A stretch of 64,000 bases of DNA from Methylocystis hirsuta (GCF_003722355.1 NZ_QWDD01000001.1:930001-994000), one strand, 5' to 3'. Positions 53,298 to 62,891 are shown, numbered from the stretch's first letter. The notes: generated by a model from the letters alone, not told the origin. Program-made: numbers and translations.

Positions 53298-54494
53298 ATG
53301 AACATCCACGAATATCAGGCCAAGGCCGTTCTGCGCGACTTCGGCGCGCCCGTTGCTGACGGCGTCGCCGTGCTGCGCGCCGAGGACGCGCGCGCAGCCG
53401 CCGAAAAGCTCCCCGGCCCGGTCTATGTGGTGAAGGCGCAGATCCATGCCGGCGGGCGCGGCAAGGGCAAGTTCAAGGAAGCGAGCGCCGGCGACAAGGG
53501 CGGCGTGCGCATCGCCAAATCGATCGACGAGGCGGAAGCCTTCGCCAAGCAGATGCTGGGCGCAACGCTGGTGACGCTGCAGACCGGCGAGGCCGGCAAG
53601 CAGGTCAACCGCCTCTACATCGAAGACGGCGCCGACATCGACAAGGAATTCTATCTCTCGATGCTGATCGACCGTGCAACGTCGCGCATCGCCTATGTGG
53701 TCTCGACCGAAGGCGGCATGGACATCGAAAAGGTGGCGCATGACACGCCCGAGAAGATCGTGACCTTCTCGGTCGATCCGGCGACGGGGCTGATGCCGCA
53801 TCACGGCCGCCAGGTCGCCGCGGCGCTCGGCCTCACCGGCGATCTCGCCAAACAGGCGGGCGCACTGACGGAGAAGCTCTACGCCGCCTTCGTGGCCAAG
53901 GACATGGAGCTCTTGGAGATCAATCCGCTGATCGTCACCAAGGACGGCAGACTGCGCTGCCTCGACGCCAAGGTCAGCTTCGAAAACAACGCGCTCTATC
54001 GCCACCCCGACATGGTCGAGCTGCGCGACAAGAGCGAAGAGGACGAGAAGGAGATCGAGGCGTCGAAATACGACCTCGCCTATATCTCGCTGCCCGGCAA
54101 TATCGGCTGCATGGTCAATGGCGCCGGCCTCGCCATGGCGACGATGGACATCATCAAGCTCTACGGCGAGTTCCCCGCGAACTTCCTCGACGTCGGCGGC
54201 GGCGCCACGACCGAGAAGGTGACGGCCGCGTTCAAGATCATCACCGCCGATCCGAATGTGAAGGGCATTCTCGTCAATATCTTCGGCGGGATCATGCGCT
54301 GCGACACCATCGCCGAAGGCGTGATCGCGGCGGTGAAGGAGGTGGGTCTCAAAGTGCCGCTCGTGGTGCGGCTCGAAGGCACCAATGTCGATCTCGGCAA
54401 GAAGATCATCAATGAGTCGGGCCTCAACGTCATTCCCGCCGACGATCTCGACGACGCAGCGCAAAAGATCGTCGCCGCGATCAGAAAGGCGTGA
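53298..54494 (+). CDS. sucC: Succinate-CoA ligase (ADP-forming), beta subunit
   Basis: A 398-residue ATP-grasp subunit of the TCA-cycle enzyme. It begins [19 protein letters not shown] and shows [45 protein letters not shown] and [15 protein letters not shown]. The canonical SucC N-terminus argues against the serine-cycle malate-CoA ligase MtkA, which is similar. Unusually sucD does not follow; the next gene, on the same strand, encodes a TPR protein. Confidence 0.9.
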   Translation: MNIHEYQAKAVLRDFGAPVADGVAVLRAEDARAAAEKLPGPVYVVKAQIHAGGRGKGKFKEASAGDKGGVRIAKSIDEAEAFAKQMLGATLVTLQTGEAGKQVNRLYIEDGADIDKEFYLSMLIDRATSRIAYVVSTEGGMDIEKVAHDTPEKIVTFSVDPATGLMPHHGRQVAAALGLTGDLAKQAGALTEKLYAAFVAKDMELLEINPLIVTKDGRLRCLDAKVSFENNALYRHPDMVELRDKSEEDEKEIEASKYDLAYISLPGNIGCMVNGAGLAMATMDIIKLYGEFPANFLDVGGGATTEKVTAAFKIITADPNVKGILVNIFGGIMRCDTIAEGVIAAVKEVGLKVPLVVRLEGTNVDLGKKIINESGLNVIPADDLDDAAQKIVAAIRKA

Positions 54495-54662
54495 GCTTTC
54501 CTTTGGGCTTCTCCCGCAAGTGGGAGAAGCCCGGGCGTGATTTCTTCCGCCTTGCGTCATCGGCCCAAAAGGGCCATCTTTAGGCGCGACTTTGGACTTT
54601 TAGGCCGCCTGTTCTCCGTAAGGCGGCCCTCGCGCGCGATCGTCGCGTTTAGGGAAGCGCCA

Positions 54663-56450
54663 GTGCCCAATTCAGCTCTTCTGTTTGCGTCTCCGGCCAG
54701 CCGCGCGAGACGCGCTCTGGCGCGCCTGTCGTGCATCTTGCTTGCAGGATCGGGCGCCTTCGGGCTGTCCTGCGACAGCAGCCTCGCGGCGCGGGAAAAT
54801 ATCGTCGTGGCGCGGCCCTTCGAGGTCGGCTCGAGCCTCTCGGGCAATTATCTCGCCGCGATCGTCGCCGGCGCGCAGCGCGACACGCTCGCCGCGTCGA
54901 CCTTCTTCCGCGAGGCGTTGCGCGACGATCCCAAAAACTCCGATCTCGCCGACCGCGCCTTCGTCGCGGCGCTCGCCAACGGCAATATGTCGGAGGCCCT
55001 CTCGCTGACGAGCCGCGTGATCGCGCATGACCGCACCAACGGGCTGGCGCATCTCGCCCGCGGCGTCGATCAGATCAAGAACCGCAAATACGCCGCGGCG
55101 CGCGCCGAACTCGCAAAGGGCGGCGGCGACCGTCGCCGCGACATCACCTCGACGCTGCTCTCCGCATGGAGTTACGCCGGCGCCAAGGACACGCGTCACG
55201 CCCTCTCGACGCTCGATACGCTCAGCGACGACGCCTTCGTGGTGTTTCGCGACTATCATGCGGGCCTGATCGCCGATCTCGGCGGCGACAAGGCGGAGGC
55301 TGAAAAGCGCTTCAAGTCCGCTTACACCGCCGAGAAGAACACGCTGCGGCTGGTCGACGCCTATGCGCGCTTCCTCGCGACGCGCGGGCGGCGCGACGAG
55401 GCGAAACAGCTCTATCTCGCCTTCGACGAGGTCGCGCCCAATCACCCGATCGTCGTCGCCGGTCTCGCCGCGCTCGAGGAGGGCAAGCCGCTGCCGCCCT
55501 TCGTGCGCACCGCCGACGAAGGCGCGGGTGAAGTGCTGTACGGGCTGGGCGCCGTCGGCGGCCGCCAGGGCGACGAACTCGCCTCGCTCATCTATCTGCG
55601 CCTCGCTTTGCATCTTGCGCCGGAGAACGCTCTCGCCATCGTCACGCTTGGCGACGTCTATGAGCGCATGAAGCAGGAAGAGGCCGCCATCGATCTTTAT
55701 CAAAGCGTGCCGAAGGACAGTCCGCTGCGCGTCAACGCCGACGTGCAGGCGGCGCTTCTGCTGGAGACGCTCGGCAAAACCAAAGAGGCGAGCGAAAATC
55801 TGTCCGCGATCGTCGCCGCCAACCCCAAGAATCAGGAGGCTTTGACGGCGCTCGGCAATCTTCAGCGCTCGCGCAAGGCGTTCGCCGACGCCGCCGTGAC
55901 CTATACCCGCGTGCTCGATTTGCGGTCCAAGGCGGACAAGGGTCTGTGGCTGCTCTACTATTATCGCGGCATCGCCAACGAACGGCGCAAGGATTGGCCG
56001 GCCGCGGAAGCCGATCTCAAGAAGGCGCTGGATCTCAACCCCGACCAGCCGCTGGTGTTGAACTATCTCGGCTATTCGTGGGTCGACAAGGGCTCCAATC
56101 TCGACGAAGCCTTCAAGATGCTGCGCCGCGCCGTCGATCTGCGGCAGCGCGACGGCTATGTCGTCGACAGTCTCGGCTGGGCCTATTACCGCTTGGGGCG
56201 CTATGACGACGCCGTGCGCGAATTGGAGAAGGCGATCGACCTGAAGCCGTCAGACCCGGTGATCAACGACCATCTCGGCGACGCCTATTGGCGCGTCGGC
56301 CGCAAGCTCGAAGCGCATTTCCAGTGGAACCATGCGCGCGACCTCAATCCGGAGCCCGACGAACTGCCGAAGATTCTCGACAAGATCAACCACGGCATGT
56401 CGGACGCGCCGACGCTGGCCCATGACAAGGCGGCGCAGAACGGCGGGTGA
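54663..56450 (+). CDS. Exported tetratricopeptide-repeat protein
   Basis: A 595-residue protein starting at GTG 54663 after AGGGAAG. The N-terminus is a signal peptide (RRALARLSCILLAGSGAFGLS) ending near a Cys that might be lipidated. At least ten TPR-like helical hairpins fill the rest (WPAAEADLKKALDLNPDQPL; YDDAVRELEKAIDLKPSDP). Probably a periplasmic or outer-membrane-facing scaffold. Partners unknown. Confidence 0.85.
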   Translation: MPNSALLFASPASRARRALARLSCILLAGSGAFGLSCDSSLAARENIVVARPFEVGSSLSGNYLAAIVAGAQRDTLAASTFFREALRDDPKNSDLADRAFVAALANGNMSEALSLTSRVIAHDRTNGLAHLARGVDQIKNRKYAAARAELAKGGGDRRRDITSTLLSAWSYAGAKDTRHALSTLDTLSDDAFVVFRDYHAGLIADLGGDKAEAEKRFKSAYTAEKNTLRLVDAYARFLATRGRRDEAKQLYLAFDEVAPNHPIVVAGLAALEEGKPLPPFVRTADEGAGEVLYGLGAVGGRQGDELASLIYLRLALHLAPENALAIVTLGDVYERMKQEEAAIDLYQSVPKDSPLRVNADVQAALLLETLGKTKEASENLSAIVAANPKNQEALTALGNLQRSRKAFADAAVTYTRVLDLRSKADKGLWLLYYYRGIANERRKDWPAAEADLKKALDLNPDQPLVLNYLGYSWVDKGSNLDEAFKMLRRAVDLRQRDGYVVDSLGWAYYRLGRYDDAVRELEKAIDLKPSDPVINDHLGDAYWRVGRKLEAHFQWNHARDLNPEPDELPKILDKINHGMSDAPTLAHDKAAQNGG

Positions 56451-56870
56451 TTACCCCTTCTCGCCCGCCATCTCCAGCACGACTCGCCATTCTTCGTCGC
56501 TCACCGGCTGCACGGAGAGGCGCGAATTGTTGACGAGCACCATGTCCTTCAGGCGCGGCTCGGCTTTGATCTCGGCCAGCGTCACCGGCTTTTTCAGCGC
56601 CTTCACCGCCTTCAGATCGACCATGCCGAATTTGCCGCTCTCGTCGGTGTGGTCGGGATAATAGGTCTTGATGATCTCGACGATGCCGACGACCGCCTTG
56701 TCCTCGTTCGAATGATAGAAGAAGCCTTTGTCGCCCTTCTTCATCGCCATCAGATTGAGTTTGGCGGAATGGTTGCGCACGCCGTTCCAGAACGTGCCCT
56801 TGGCCCCGGCCTTCGCCTGCTGATCCCAGGACCAGCTCGACGGCTCGCTTTTGAGTAGCCAATGCGCCAC
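56451..56870 (-). CDS. EVE-domain protein
   Basis: A 139-residue EVE (PUA-like) domain starting AHWLLKSEPSSWSWDQQ, with WNGVRNHSAKLNLMAMKKGD, FFYHSNE and a C-terminal LSVQPVSDEEW. EVE domains bind modified bases in DNA or RNA. GTG 56870 overlaps the stop codon of the upstream YciI gene (TAGTG), implying coupled translation. Its end is next to the TPR gene's stop, convergent. Confidence 0.9.
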   Translation of the reverse strand: MAHWLLKSEPSSWSWDQQAKAGAKGTFWNGVRNHSAKLNLMAMKKGDKGFFYHSNEDKAVVGIVEIIKTYYPDHTDESGKFGMVDLKAVKALKKPVTLAEIKAEPRLKDMVLVNNSRLSVQPVSDEEWRVVLEMAGEKG

Positions 56871-57151
56871 TAGAGCTGCGCTCCCACCACGCGTTTCCAA
56901 GGTTTCAGCTCCACCGAGGCGAAGAGGCCGGCGGCGGCGTAAGGGTCTTCGCTGAGCAGCGCGCGCGCCGCCGCCTCGTTCTCGCAGTCGAGAATGAGCA
57001 TGGAGCCGACGGGGGTCTCGCCGTCGAGAAAGGGGCCGCCGAGCTTCACGCGCGCGGCATGCGTGTCGAGGAAGGCGAGATGCGCGGCGCGGGTCGACAT
57101 GCGCAGCTCGACGTGATCGGGCTTATCCAGGCAAAGGGCGACAAAGAACAC
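56870..57151 (-). CDS. YciI-like protein
   Basis: A 93-residue ferredoxin-like-fold protein starting at GTG 57151: FFVALCLDKPDHVELRM, STRAAHLAFLDTHA with the conserved His, GGPFLDGETPVGSMLIL and DPYAAAGLFASVELKPW. The frame extends upstream without support. The molecular role of YciI proteins is mostly undefined; here coupled to an EVE-domain gene, a frequent pairing in proteobacteria. Confidence 0.88.
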   Translation of the reverse strand: MFFVALCLDKPDHVELRMSTRAAHLAFLDTHAARVKLGGPFLDGETPVGSMLILDCENEAAARALLSEDPYAAAGLFASVELKPWKRVVGAQL

Positions 57152-57279
57152 AGGCGGCCTCGCGTAAGCGTGACGAACGCGCAACTTGTTCCAAAGCGCG
57201 CGACGCGGGTCAACAGCGCCGCCGACGAAATTACGATTTCATATTCGTGCCGAGGTCTTCGGGAAGGGCAAGGCGCGCT

Positions 57280-58323
57280 TTAGGCGCGCTTTGCCGACGC
57301 CTCGAACTCCTGCGCGACGACGCGGTCGCCGAAATCGATGATGGCTTCGCGCAGAGCGGAGATTTCGGCGTCGCTCGCTGTGACGGGAACGACGGTCAAA
57401 GCCTTGGACCCGTTGGCGGCGCGACGCAGATTGGCCCGCTCCGCGCGCAGCGCCTCGACGGCGCCCTGCAGCATGGCGTTGTCGGCGCGCGCCGATTCGA
57501 GCTTTCCGGCGGCGTCGTTCGCTTCGGCGCGCGCGACGCGCAGCGCCCCTTCCAAGTGGTCGCCGTCGCTCTTTAAGCGTTCTTCAGCGGCTTTGAGCTG
57601 CGCCCGCGCCGCGTCGAGTTCGGCGGCGAGCGTCTCTCCCAGCGTGCGGGTCGCGGCAAGTTCGCCCGAAATGCGCGTCAGCAGATCTTCAAGCTCCGTC
57701 GCCCGCGCCCCCGACTGGGCGGCGCGCGCATGCTCGTCGCGCAAGACCTGCAGCTCGCGCTGCATCTCGCCATTGTGCTGATGCAGCGCCGCGACGCGCG
57801 ACTCATAGGCGGCGACGAAACCGTCCAGCTGCGCCCCGGCCCCTTCGTCTTGCGCCGCCGTCTCCGACCGAATCAGGCGCAGTTGCGCGACGCGGCCTTC
57901 GGCGCGGTCGGTCATTTCGTGCAGCGCTCGCTCCGTGGCGTTCAGAAGCTCGGTGCGCTCGCCCAAAACTTTCTCCGCCTCATTGACGCGCAGGTTCATG
58001 TCGCGATTGTCGGCTTCGGCGCGATTGAGCTGCGTGTCGAGATCGGCGATCCGCGCGACATGGCGGCCGATCGTCGCGAGATCGTTCGCCCGGGCGGTTT
58101 GCGTCGCCTCCATCGCTTGTTCGAGCCGCCGCTCGCGCACGGCGAATTCCGCGCGCAGCAGATCGCGCTCGGCGACGACTTCCTCCATCGACATCGGCGC
58201 AAGCATCTGCAGCCGTCGCATCGAAAGACGAAGCGCGCGCCGCCAGAAAGCGGGGAGGAACATCAAGGCGAAAAGCCCGGCGACGAGGAAGCCGAGCGCG
58301 AAATACATCGCTTGTTCGATCAA
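57280..58323 (-). CDS. Membrane-anchored coiled-coil protein
   Basis: About 347 residues. One N-terminal membrane segment (MYFALGFLVAGLFALMFLPAF) is followed by a basic patch (RRALRLSMRRL) and a long Ala/Glu/Arg coiled coil to about residue 310. TTG 58323 with AAGGA upstream is chosen; ATG 58308 is the alternative. Similar proteins are common in Rhizobiales but uncharacterised. Function unknown. Confidence 0.75.
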   Translation of the reverse strand: MIEQAMYFALGFLVAGLFALMFLPAFWRRALRLSMRRLQMLAPMSMEEVVAERDLLRAEFAVRERRLEQAMEATQTARANDLATIGRHVARIADLDTQLNRAEADNRDMNLRVNEAEKVLGERTELLNATERALHEMTDRAEGRVAQLRLIRSETAAQDEGAGAQLDGFVAAYESRVAALHQHNGEMQRELQVLRDEHARAAQSGARATELEDLLTRISGELAATRTLGETLAAELDAARAQLKAAEERLKSDGDHLEGALRVARAEANDAAGKLESARADNAMLQGAVEALRAERANLRRAANGSKALTVVPVTASDAEISALREAIIDFGDRVVAQEFEASAKRA

Positions 58324-58617
58324 GACGCAGCAATCCTTGATCCGTCTCAAGGCGGACGGCGCTGCCGATTCTGCCACGTAATGACGCGGAACGCAAAGCA
58401 CGAGCGACGGTTCGTCGGCTCGGCGTCGCCAACTGCGATCGCGGCTCGCGGCGTCGTCCATTTGGATGACGACTTTCCCCGCAGCGGGCCGCAGAACGCG
58501 GAAGCAACCGCCGCGGGCGTTGCTCGCGGCAAGCAGGAGAAGCTAAATGAACTTATCCGCTGGCGTTTTTTGCGGTGGCCGCGCGCGCGGCGCGCCGCGA
58601 TTCGGGCGGACTCGCCG

Positions 58618-59043
58618 ATGAGCGCCATGCGCTGTCCCGGCGCTCCCGCGCTTCTTTTCGGCGACCCGGCCGAAAGAAGCCCGCAAGACGCCAATGAGAA
58701 AGTCTTCGCCACCACGCTTGCGGCGGATGAAAGCTTTCTCGCCGCCGCGCAAACGCAGGCCGCGCCGGCCGCGCGCATCCGATTCGCGCCGACGTGCGTT
58801 GAAAACGACTGCGCCCATTGGAGCGGCGGCGGATGCGCGTTGCTGGGCCGAATCGCGCAACTGCTTGCCAAGGCGGGCGCGCCGGTGAAGCCGAGCCCGG
58901 CCTTCGACTGCAGCATTCGTCATGATTGCCGCTGGCGCCGGCAGCGCGGCGACGAGGCCTGCGGCATTTGCGGCTTCGTCGCCAGGGAGCCGCTCGGTTC
59001 GTCTCCGCCGCGCGCGGGTGCGAGCCGCCAGCCGGTCTTTTGA
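58618..59043 (+). CDS. Cysteine-rich small protein, 141 aa
   Basis: The C-terminal half contains two dense Cys clusters (CVENDCAHWSGGGCALL and FDCSIRHDCRWRRQRGDEACGICGF), nine cysteines in the whole protein, with Trp and His between. This looks like a metal (Zn or Fe-S) site rather than a secreted disulfide protein, as no signal peptide is present. I recall similar uncharacterised proteins but no function. ATG 58618 is the first sensible start. Confidence 0.6.
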   Translation: MSAMRCPGAPALLFGDPAERSPQDANEKVFATTLAADESFLAAAQTQAAPAARIRFAPTCVENDCAHWSGGGCALLGRIAQLLAKAGAPVKPSPAFDCSIRHDCRWRRQRGDEACGICGFVAREPLGSSPPRAGASRQPVF

Positions 59044-59097
59044 ACAGGGCCCTTCTGAACGACGCCCTTGCGCGTTACGTCGGCGCGTCCGATCGGA

Positions 59098-59694
59098 TCA
59101 GAACGGGTTCCAGGTCGATTCCGGCGTGAATTTCAGATAGCCGAGATTAAGGCCCAGCCGTGCGCCCAGTCCCGAGCGCACCGGCATGACGACGACCTCG
59201 TCATTGTTGAGCGCGGTGAATCCGAGGCCGCCGACGAGATAGGCTGATCCGGCGGCGCCGGAGTACCGCCGATAGATCGAGTCGACGGACGGCAGATTGT
59301 AGACGAGCATCATCGTCCGGTCGCCGTCGGCGCCGGCGTCGATGCCGATCGAGGGGCCTTGCCAAAACACCCGCTGCTGACCGGCGTTGCGCGTATACAT
59401 CGTGCCCTCGCCATAGCGGAGCCCGCCGACGAATGCGCCGCTCGCCTCCTGGCCGAGGATGTAGGCGTTCGGACGGCCCCACTGCCGCGAGGCGCGCTCG
59501 ACGCCCTCGGCGAGGCCGCGGGAAATGGAGCCGAAAAAGCGGTGGCCGTTCTCGACGATCTCATCGCTCGAATAGGTTTCGGGCCGCTGCGCCGCGCGGG
59601 CGAAAGAAGCAGGAGCCGCCCACGCGCAGGCCGAGGCGGCGGCGAGGCGAAACAGGTCGCGGCGCGAGGCGGCGTTGAACGAAGGTTTGCTCAT
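59098..59694 (-). CDS. DUF1134 exported protein
   Basis: A 198-residue protein. The N-terminus looks like a Tat-type signal (SRRDLFRLAAASACAWAAPA). The mature part matches DUF1134: YSSDEIVENGHRFFGSISRGLA, RPNAYILGQEASGAF, GLRYGEGTMYT, and GPSIGIDAGADGDRTMMLVYNL. Members are common in alphaproteobacteria and of unknown role. ATG 59694 is chosen over upstream frame extension. Confidence 0.87.
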   Translation of the reverse strand: MSKPSFNAASRRDLFRLAAASACAWAAPASFARAAQRPETYSSDEIVENGHRFFGSISRGLAEGVERASRQWGRPNAYILGQEASGAFVGGLRYGEGTMYTRNAGQQRVFWQGPSIGIDAGADGDRTMMLVYNLPSVDSIYRRYSGAAGSAYLVGGLGFTALNNDEVVVMPVRSGLGARLGLNLGYLKFTPESTWNPF

Positions 59695-59820
59695 GACGAC
59701 GAACTCCAGGACGAACGTGTTCAAGCGCCATGCGTCGGCGTCAACGATGGCCGACCCGCGGCGCAGTTGCGTCGCAAAGGCGACAGGCGGGTTTGCGCCC
59801 GCCAAAATCGCGCGCCGCAG

Positions 59821-60678
59821 TTAAGGAAGCGTTGCGGCGGCTTTGAGCGCCGCCGCGTCGGCCCAGGCGACGAACGGACCATTGCGATAGTCGTCGGCCT
59901 TCTTGCCGTAGCGCAGCGGCGCGCCGTCCGGATCGAGCGTGACGCCGCCGGCCGAGCGCAGCACGGCGTCGCCCGCGGCGGTGTCCCACTCCATCGTCGG
60001 TCCGAAACGCGGATAGACGTCCGCCTCGCCGTTGGCGAGCAGGCAGAATTTAATCGAGGAGCCGACGGGCGCGCTGCGCGCGATGCGCTGTCTCGAGAGA
60101 AACGCTTTCGTCGCCTCATCGAGGTGAGACTTCGAAATCAACGCGACCAACCCATCGGCGGGACGCGGCCGCGCGCGCAGCGGACGCCAGTCCTGCGATG
60201 GCGGCAGCGATCCGCCAGGGACCGCCCGCGCCTCATAGCCGTGCGCGCCGGCGAACCAGACGCGGCCTTGCGCCGGCGCGTAAACCGCGCCGACGCGCGG
60301 CGCGTTCTTCTCGGCGAGCGCCACATTGATGGTGAACTCGGTGCTGCGGGCGAGAAACTCGCGCGTGCCGTCAATCGGATCGATCAACAAAAAGGCGTCG
60401 CCGGCGCCGAGCGTCGCGCCGCGCGAGACGCTCTCCTCGGCCAAAAAGGGCACGCCGGGCAGCGCCGCTTCCAACTCGCGGAGCAGATAGGCCTCGATCC
60501 GCTCGTCCGCCTCGGTCACCGGCGACGTATCGCCCTTGAGGCGCGACGCGATATTCGGATTGGCCAGCGTCTCCATCGCCAGGGCGCCCGCCGCAACCGC
60601 GATGTTCGCGAACAGGCGGGCGAGGTTTTCGATGTCGTCGAGCGCGCCCGCCGACTGAAAAATTTTCTCCGCCGCCAT
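59821..60678 (-). CDS. cysQ: 3'(2'),5'-bisphosphate nucleotidase CysQ
   Basis: A 285-residue member of the inositol-phosphatase superfamily. Metal-site motifs are KGDTSPVTEADERIE, FLAEES and LIDPIDGTREFL, plus the C-terminal GPTMEWDTAAGDAVLRSAGG. The family removes the 3'-phosphate from PAP formed in sulfate assimilation. Stand-alone gene. Confidence 0.9.
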   Translation of the reverse strand: MAAEKIFQSAGALDDIENLARLFANIAVAAGALAMETLANPNIASRLKGDTSPVTEADERIEAYLLRELEAALPGVPFLAEESVSRGATLGAGDAFLLIDPIDGTREFLARSTEFTINVALAEKNAPRVGAVYAPAQGRVWFAGAHGYEARAVPGGSLPPSQDWRPLRARPRPADGLVALISKSHLDEATKAFLSRQRIARSAPVGSSIKFCLLANGEADVYPRFGPTMEWDTAAGDAVLRSAGGVTLDPDGAPLRYGKKADDYRNGPFVAWADAAALKAAATLP

Positions 60679-60868
60679 CGTTCGATTCCCCCAACGTTTG
60701 TTTGCGATTAAAGGCGCACGTCATTTGCAATCCGCGTGGCGCCAGCTAGGTTCGTTTTAGCCTGAACGCAGTGATTCGCGCGCCGCGTCAGTCCGCCGCG
60801 CATCATACAGGAAGATCGGACCAAGCTTCCTTCAGACGTCGCCGCCTTCACCCGCTTTGGATGGCATC

Positions 60869-61546
60869 ATGACCAAATTCTCGCTCGACCCTCTCGATCT
60901 TGCCGCGCTCCTGTCCTCGCGGGTCTGCCACGACGTGATTTCGCCGGTGGGCGCCATCGTCAATGGTCTTGAAGTTCTCGAGGAGGAGAAGGACGCCGAG
61001 ATGCGCGGCCATGCGCTGGCGCTGATCAAATCGAGCGCCAATGAGGCTTCGGCGCGGCTGCAGTTTTGCCGGCTCGCCTTCGGCGCCGCGGGTTCGAAAG
61101 GCGCGTCGATCGACACCGGCGACGCGGAACTGGTGACGCGCCAGCTGATCGCCGACGAGCGCACGCAGCTCTTTTGGAGCGTTCCGCGCGTGCTGATGTC
61201 CAAGAACAAGGTCAAGCTGCTGCTGAACCTCTGCGTCTTGGCCGACGCGGCGATCCCCCGGGGCGGCGTGATCTCCGTGAGCTCAACGGGCGAAGACGAT
61301 CGGGTGACTTTCAGGATCGAGGCGAAAGGCGTCAATGCGCGCGTCGCGTCGAACGTTCCCCGCCTGCTCGAAGGCGAATCGGAAGAGGGCGCGATCGACG
61401 CACGCGCCATTCAGGCCTATTACGCGGGCCTCGTCGCCTCCTCCTGCGGAATGCAGGTCATCGTCTCAAGCGAGCCCGAACTTGTGACGATCGAAGCCGT
61501 TCCGATGCAAGCGGACGTGGCCGCCGCAGTGAGCGCCGTCGCCTGA
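60869..61546 (+). CDS. chpT: Histidine phosphotransferase ChpT
   Basis: A 225-residue protein with the phospho-accepting His21 in SSRVCHDVISPVGAIVNGLE, followed by a degenerate GHKL-like domain (MSKNKVKLLLNLCVLADAAIP). ChpT passes phosphate from CckA to CtrA and CpdR in the alphaproteobacterial cell-cycle relay. ATG 60869 is preferred to the upstream TTG. Its target ctrA lies 2 kb downstream on the other strand. Confidence 0.92.
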   Translation: MTKFSLDPLDLAALLSSRVCHDVISPVGAIVNGLEVLEEEKDAEMRGHALALIKSSANEASARLQFCRLAFGAAGSKGASIDTGDAELVTRQLIADERTQLFWSVPRVLMSKNKVKLLLNLCVLADAAIPRGGVISVSSTGEDDRVTFRIEAKGVNARVASNVPRLLEGESEEGAIDARAIQAYYAGLVASSCGMQVIVSSEPELVTIEAVPMQADVAAAVSAVA

Positions 61547-61700
61547 GAAGGCGCCAGCCGGGAATCAGCTTTCTGTGACTCTGCGCTGAGGGCGACGCGG
61601 ATTCTCTTTGCAGCTGGCTGTAAGCTTGCAATAGTTTGTCTATGCGGACCGGACCGAAGAAAGTGGGGTTGCGAAGCTTCACCTTTTCCCGAAGGCCCAG

Positions 61701-61958
61701 ATGAACACCCATAAGAATGCCCGTTTGACGCCGAACGGTCGAGCGCACTTGGCGCGGCTGTTTGCGCCAAGACCGCCCGAAAAATGGATCGAGCGGTTGC
61801 AGGCAAGAGCCGAAAGGCTGACCGATCGTTCGACTCGCGCGCGACGCTATATCACTTGCCAGCCGCGCCAAGTGCAAATAGCTCGTCCGAACAAGGCAAA
61901 AAGCGCAGTTAATTTGTGCGGTTTCTTTCAAGCATGTATCGTGATGCCGCTATTTTGA
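61701..61958 (+). pseudogene. Degenerate N-terminal fragment of an IS481-type transposase
   Basis: The frame starts NTHKNARLTPNGRAHLAR, the usual opening of IS481 transposases, and later shows KWIERLQARAERLTDRSTRARR, resembling the end of the helix-turn-helix region. The intervening helix-turn-helix is shortened and the DDE core is absent. A decayed remnant between chpT and the toxin-antitoxin-like genes. Confidence 0.5.
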
Positions 61959-61997
61959 AGCGGTCAACTTTTTTGCAGACGCAAAAGAGGGCTTGAC

Positions 61998-62013
61998 ACA
62001 ACAATAATGTTGT
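61998..62013. promoter_or_regulatory. Inverted repeat operator candidate upstream of the DUF6932/XRE genes
   Basis: ACAACA-N4-TGTTGT directly follows a perfect TTGACA (61993-61998) and ends 6 bp before the first ATG. A repressor bound here would block the promoter, as expected for autoregulation by the XRE protein of the pair. A -10 (TAAATA at 62015) would overlap the start codon, so the real transcription start is unclear. Confidence 0.55.
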
Positions 62014-62019
62014 CTAAAT

Positions 62020-62463
62020 ATGATTCCGACGTTCAACGAGAAGGGAAATCTCCCCCCTGGGTTGCATAAAGCCACTTGGGAGGAGTTCACCGAAAGGTAT
62101 GGCGTAACAACTCACCGCAAGCGTCTAATCGAGCTTATGCAGAAGCTGATAGTGCACTTAAAAGAAGTGCAATGTCAAAATCTGTTTGTCGATGGTAGCT
62201 TCGTAACGAATAAAGAGGTGCCAAATGATTATGATGCATGCTGGGATGTGACCGGGGTAAAAATAGAACGAATGGACCCAGTACTCTTGGTCTTCACAAC
62301 AGAGGGCAAGGAGAAGATGGTGATAAAATACGGTGGTGATCTTCGGCCGGACAAGTTCTCGCCATTTGAAACGAATGTTAGCTATCTGGAATTTTTCCAG
62401 ATAGATCGTGAGGGGGACCGAAAGGGCATCATCCATCTCTCTCTTCAGGAGATAGAGCTATGA
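62020..62463 (+). CDS. DUF6932-like nucleotidyltransferase-fold protein (putative toxin)
   Basis: A 147-residue protein beginning MIPTFNEKGNLPPGLHKATW, the conserved opening of DUF6932-type proteins. LFVDGSFVTNKEVPNDYDACWD resembles the GS-x(n)-DxD nucleotidyltransferase motif of MNT/HEPN-type modules. AT-rich and with codon use unlike its neighbours, suggesting recent acquisition. It overlaps the XRE gene by 4 bp (ATGA). No Shine-Dalgarno is visible. Toxin activity is inference from motif and pairing. Confidence 0.7.
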   Translation: MIPTFNEKGNLPPGLHKATWEEFTERYGVTTHRKRLIELMQKLIVHLKEVQCQNLFVDGSFVTNKEVPNDYDACWDVTGVKIERMDPVLLVFTTEGKEKMVIKYGGDLRPDKFSPFETNVSYLEFFQIDREGDRKGIIHLSLQEIEL

Positions 62464-62891
62464 TCAAGAATGAACGGCAGCTTGCTGCTGCCAAAAAGCA
62501 GCTTGCTGTACTGACAAAAGCAGCAAATGCTTTGCGGAAAGCCGGGTCATCAGATCCAATGAATGCTGTTCGGATCAGCTCTCTGGAAGCAGATGCTGAG
62601 AAGCTCAATATGCAAATACAGACATACAACAAAGCATCAGAAGGTGTTTTTGATGCTGCCTGCCTTACGTCTGTTGAGCATGTAGGCGAGGAGCTAATAA
62701 ATGCCCGAATTGCAAGTGGGCTTACTCAGGAGCAGTTGGCGAGGAAGGCCAGCTTGGAAGCTCAGCAAATTCAAAGATGGGAAAGTACTCTGTATCAAAC
62801 TACTAACCTAAAGACTTTAAAAAGGATAAGGGATATTATAATGTCTTCAATTGGACATGAAAAGAATGCGGTTTTCTGTGAGTGTGATTGA
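62460..62891 (+). CDS. XRE-family helix-turn-helix protein (putative antitoxin)
   Basis: A 143-residue protein. The N-terminal half is a helical/coiled region (LAAAKKQLAVLTKAANALRK; ISSLEADAEKLNMQIQTYNK); the C-terminal half is an XRE helix-turn-helix (INARIASGLTQEQLARKASL, then QIQRWESTLYQTTNL). Translation is coupled to the upstream DUF6932 gene. It probably represses its own promoter through the inverted repeat at 61998-62013 and neutralises the partner. A strong hairpin follows. Confidence 0.75.
   Translation: MIKNERQLAAAKKQLAVLTKAANALRKAGSSDPMNAVRISSLEADAEKLNMQIQTYNKASEGVFDAACLTSVEHVGEELINARIASGLTQEQLARKASLEAQQIQRWESTLYQTTNLKTLKRIRDIIMSSIGHEKNAVFCECD

Noticed and set aside
53298..54494. 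Malate-CoA ligase MtkA of the serine cycle
   Set aside because: The N-terminus and insert pattern fit canonical SucC better, and no mtkB or serine-cycle genes adjoin.
53121..54560. A 479-codon minus-strand frame over sucC
   Set aside because: Antisense shadow; His/Asp/Arg-rich translation without recognisable family.
57730..59043. A 437-codon plus-strand frame extending upstream of the Cys-rich protein
   Set aside because: Its first 296 codons are antisense to the coiled-coil gene; only the part from ATG 58618 looks like protein.
59359..60711. A 450-codon plus-strand frame over DUF1134 and cysQ
   Set aside because: Spans two clear minus-strand genes and their gap; translation is Arg/Ala-rich and featureless.
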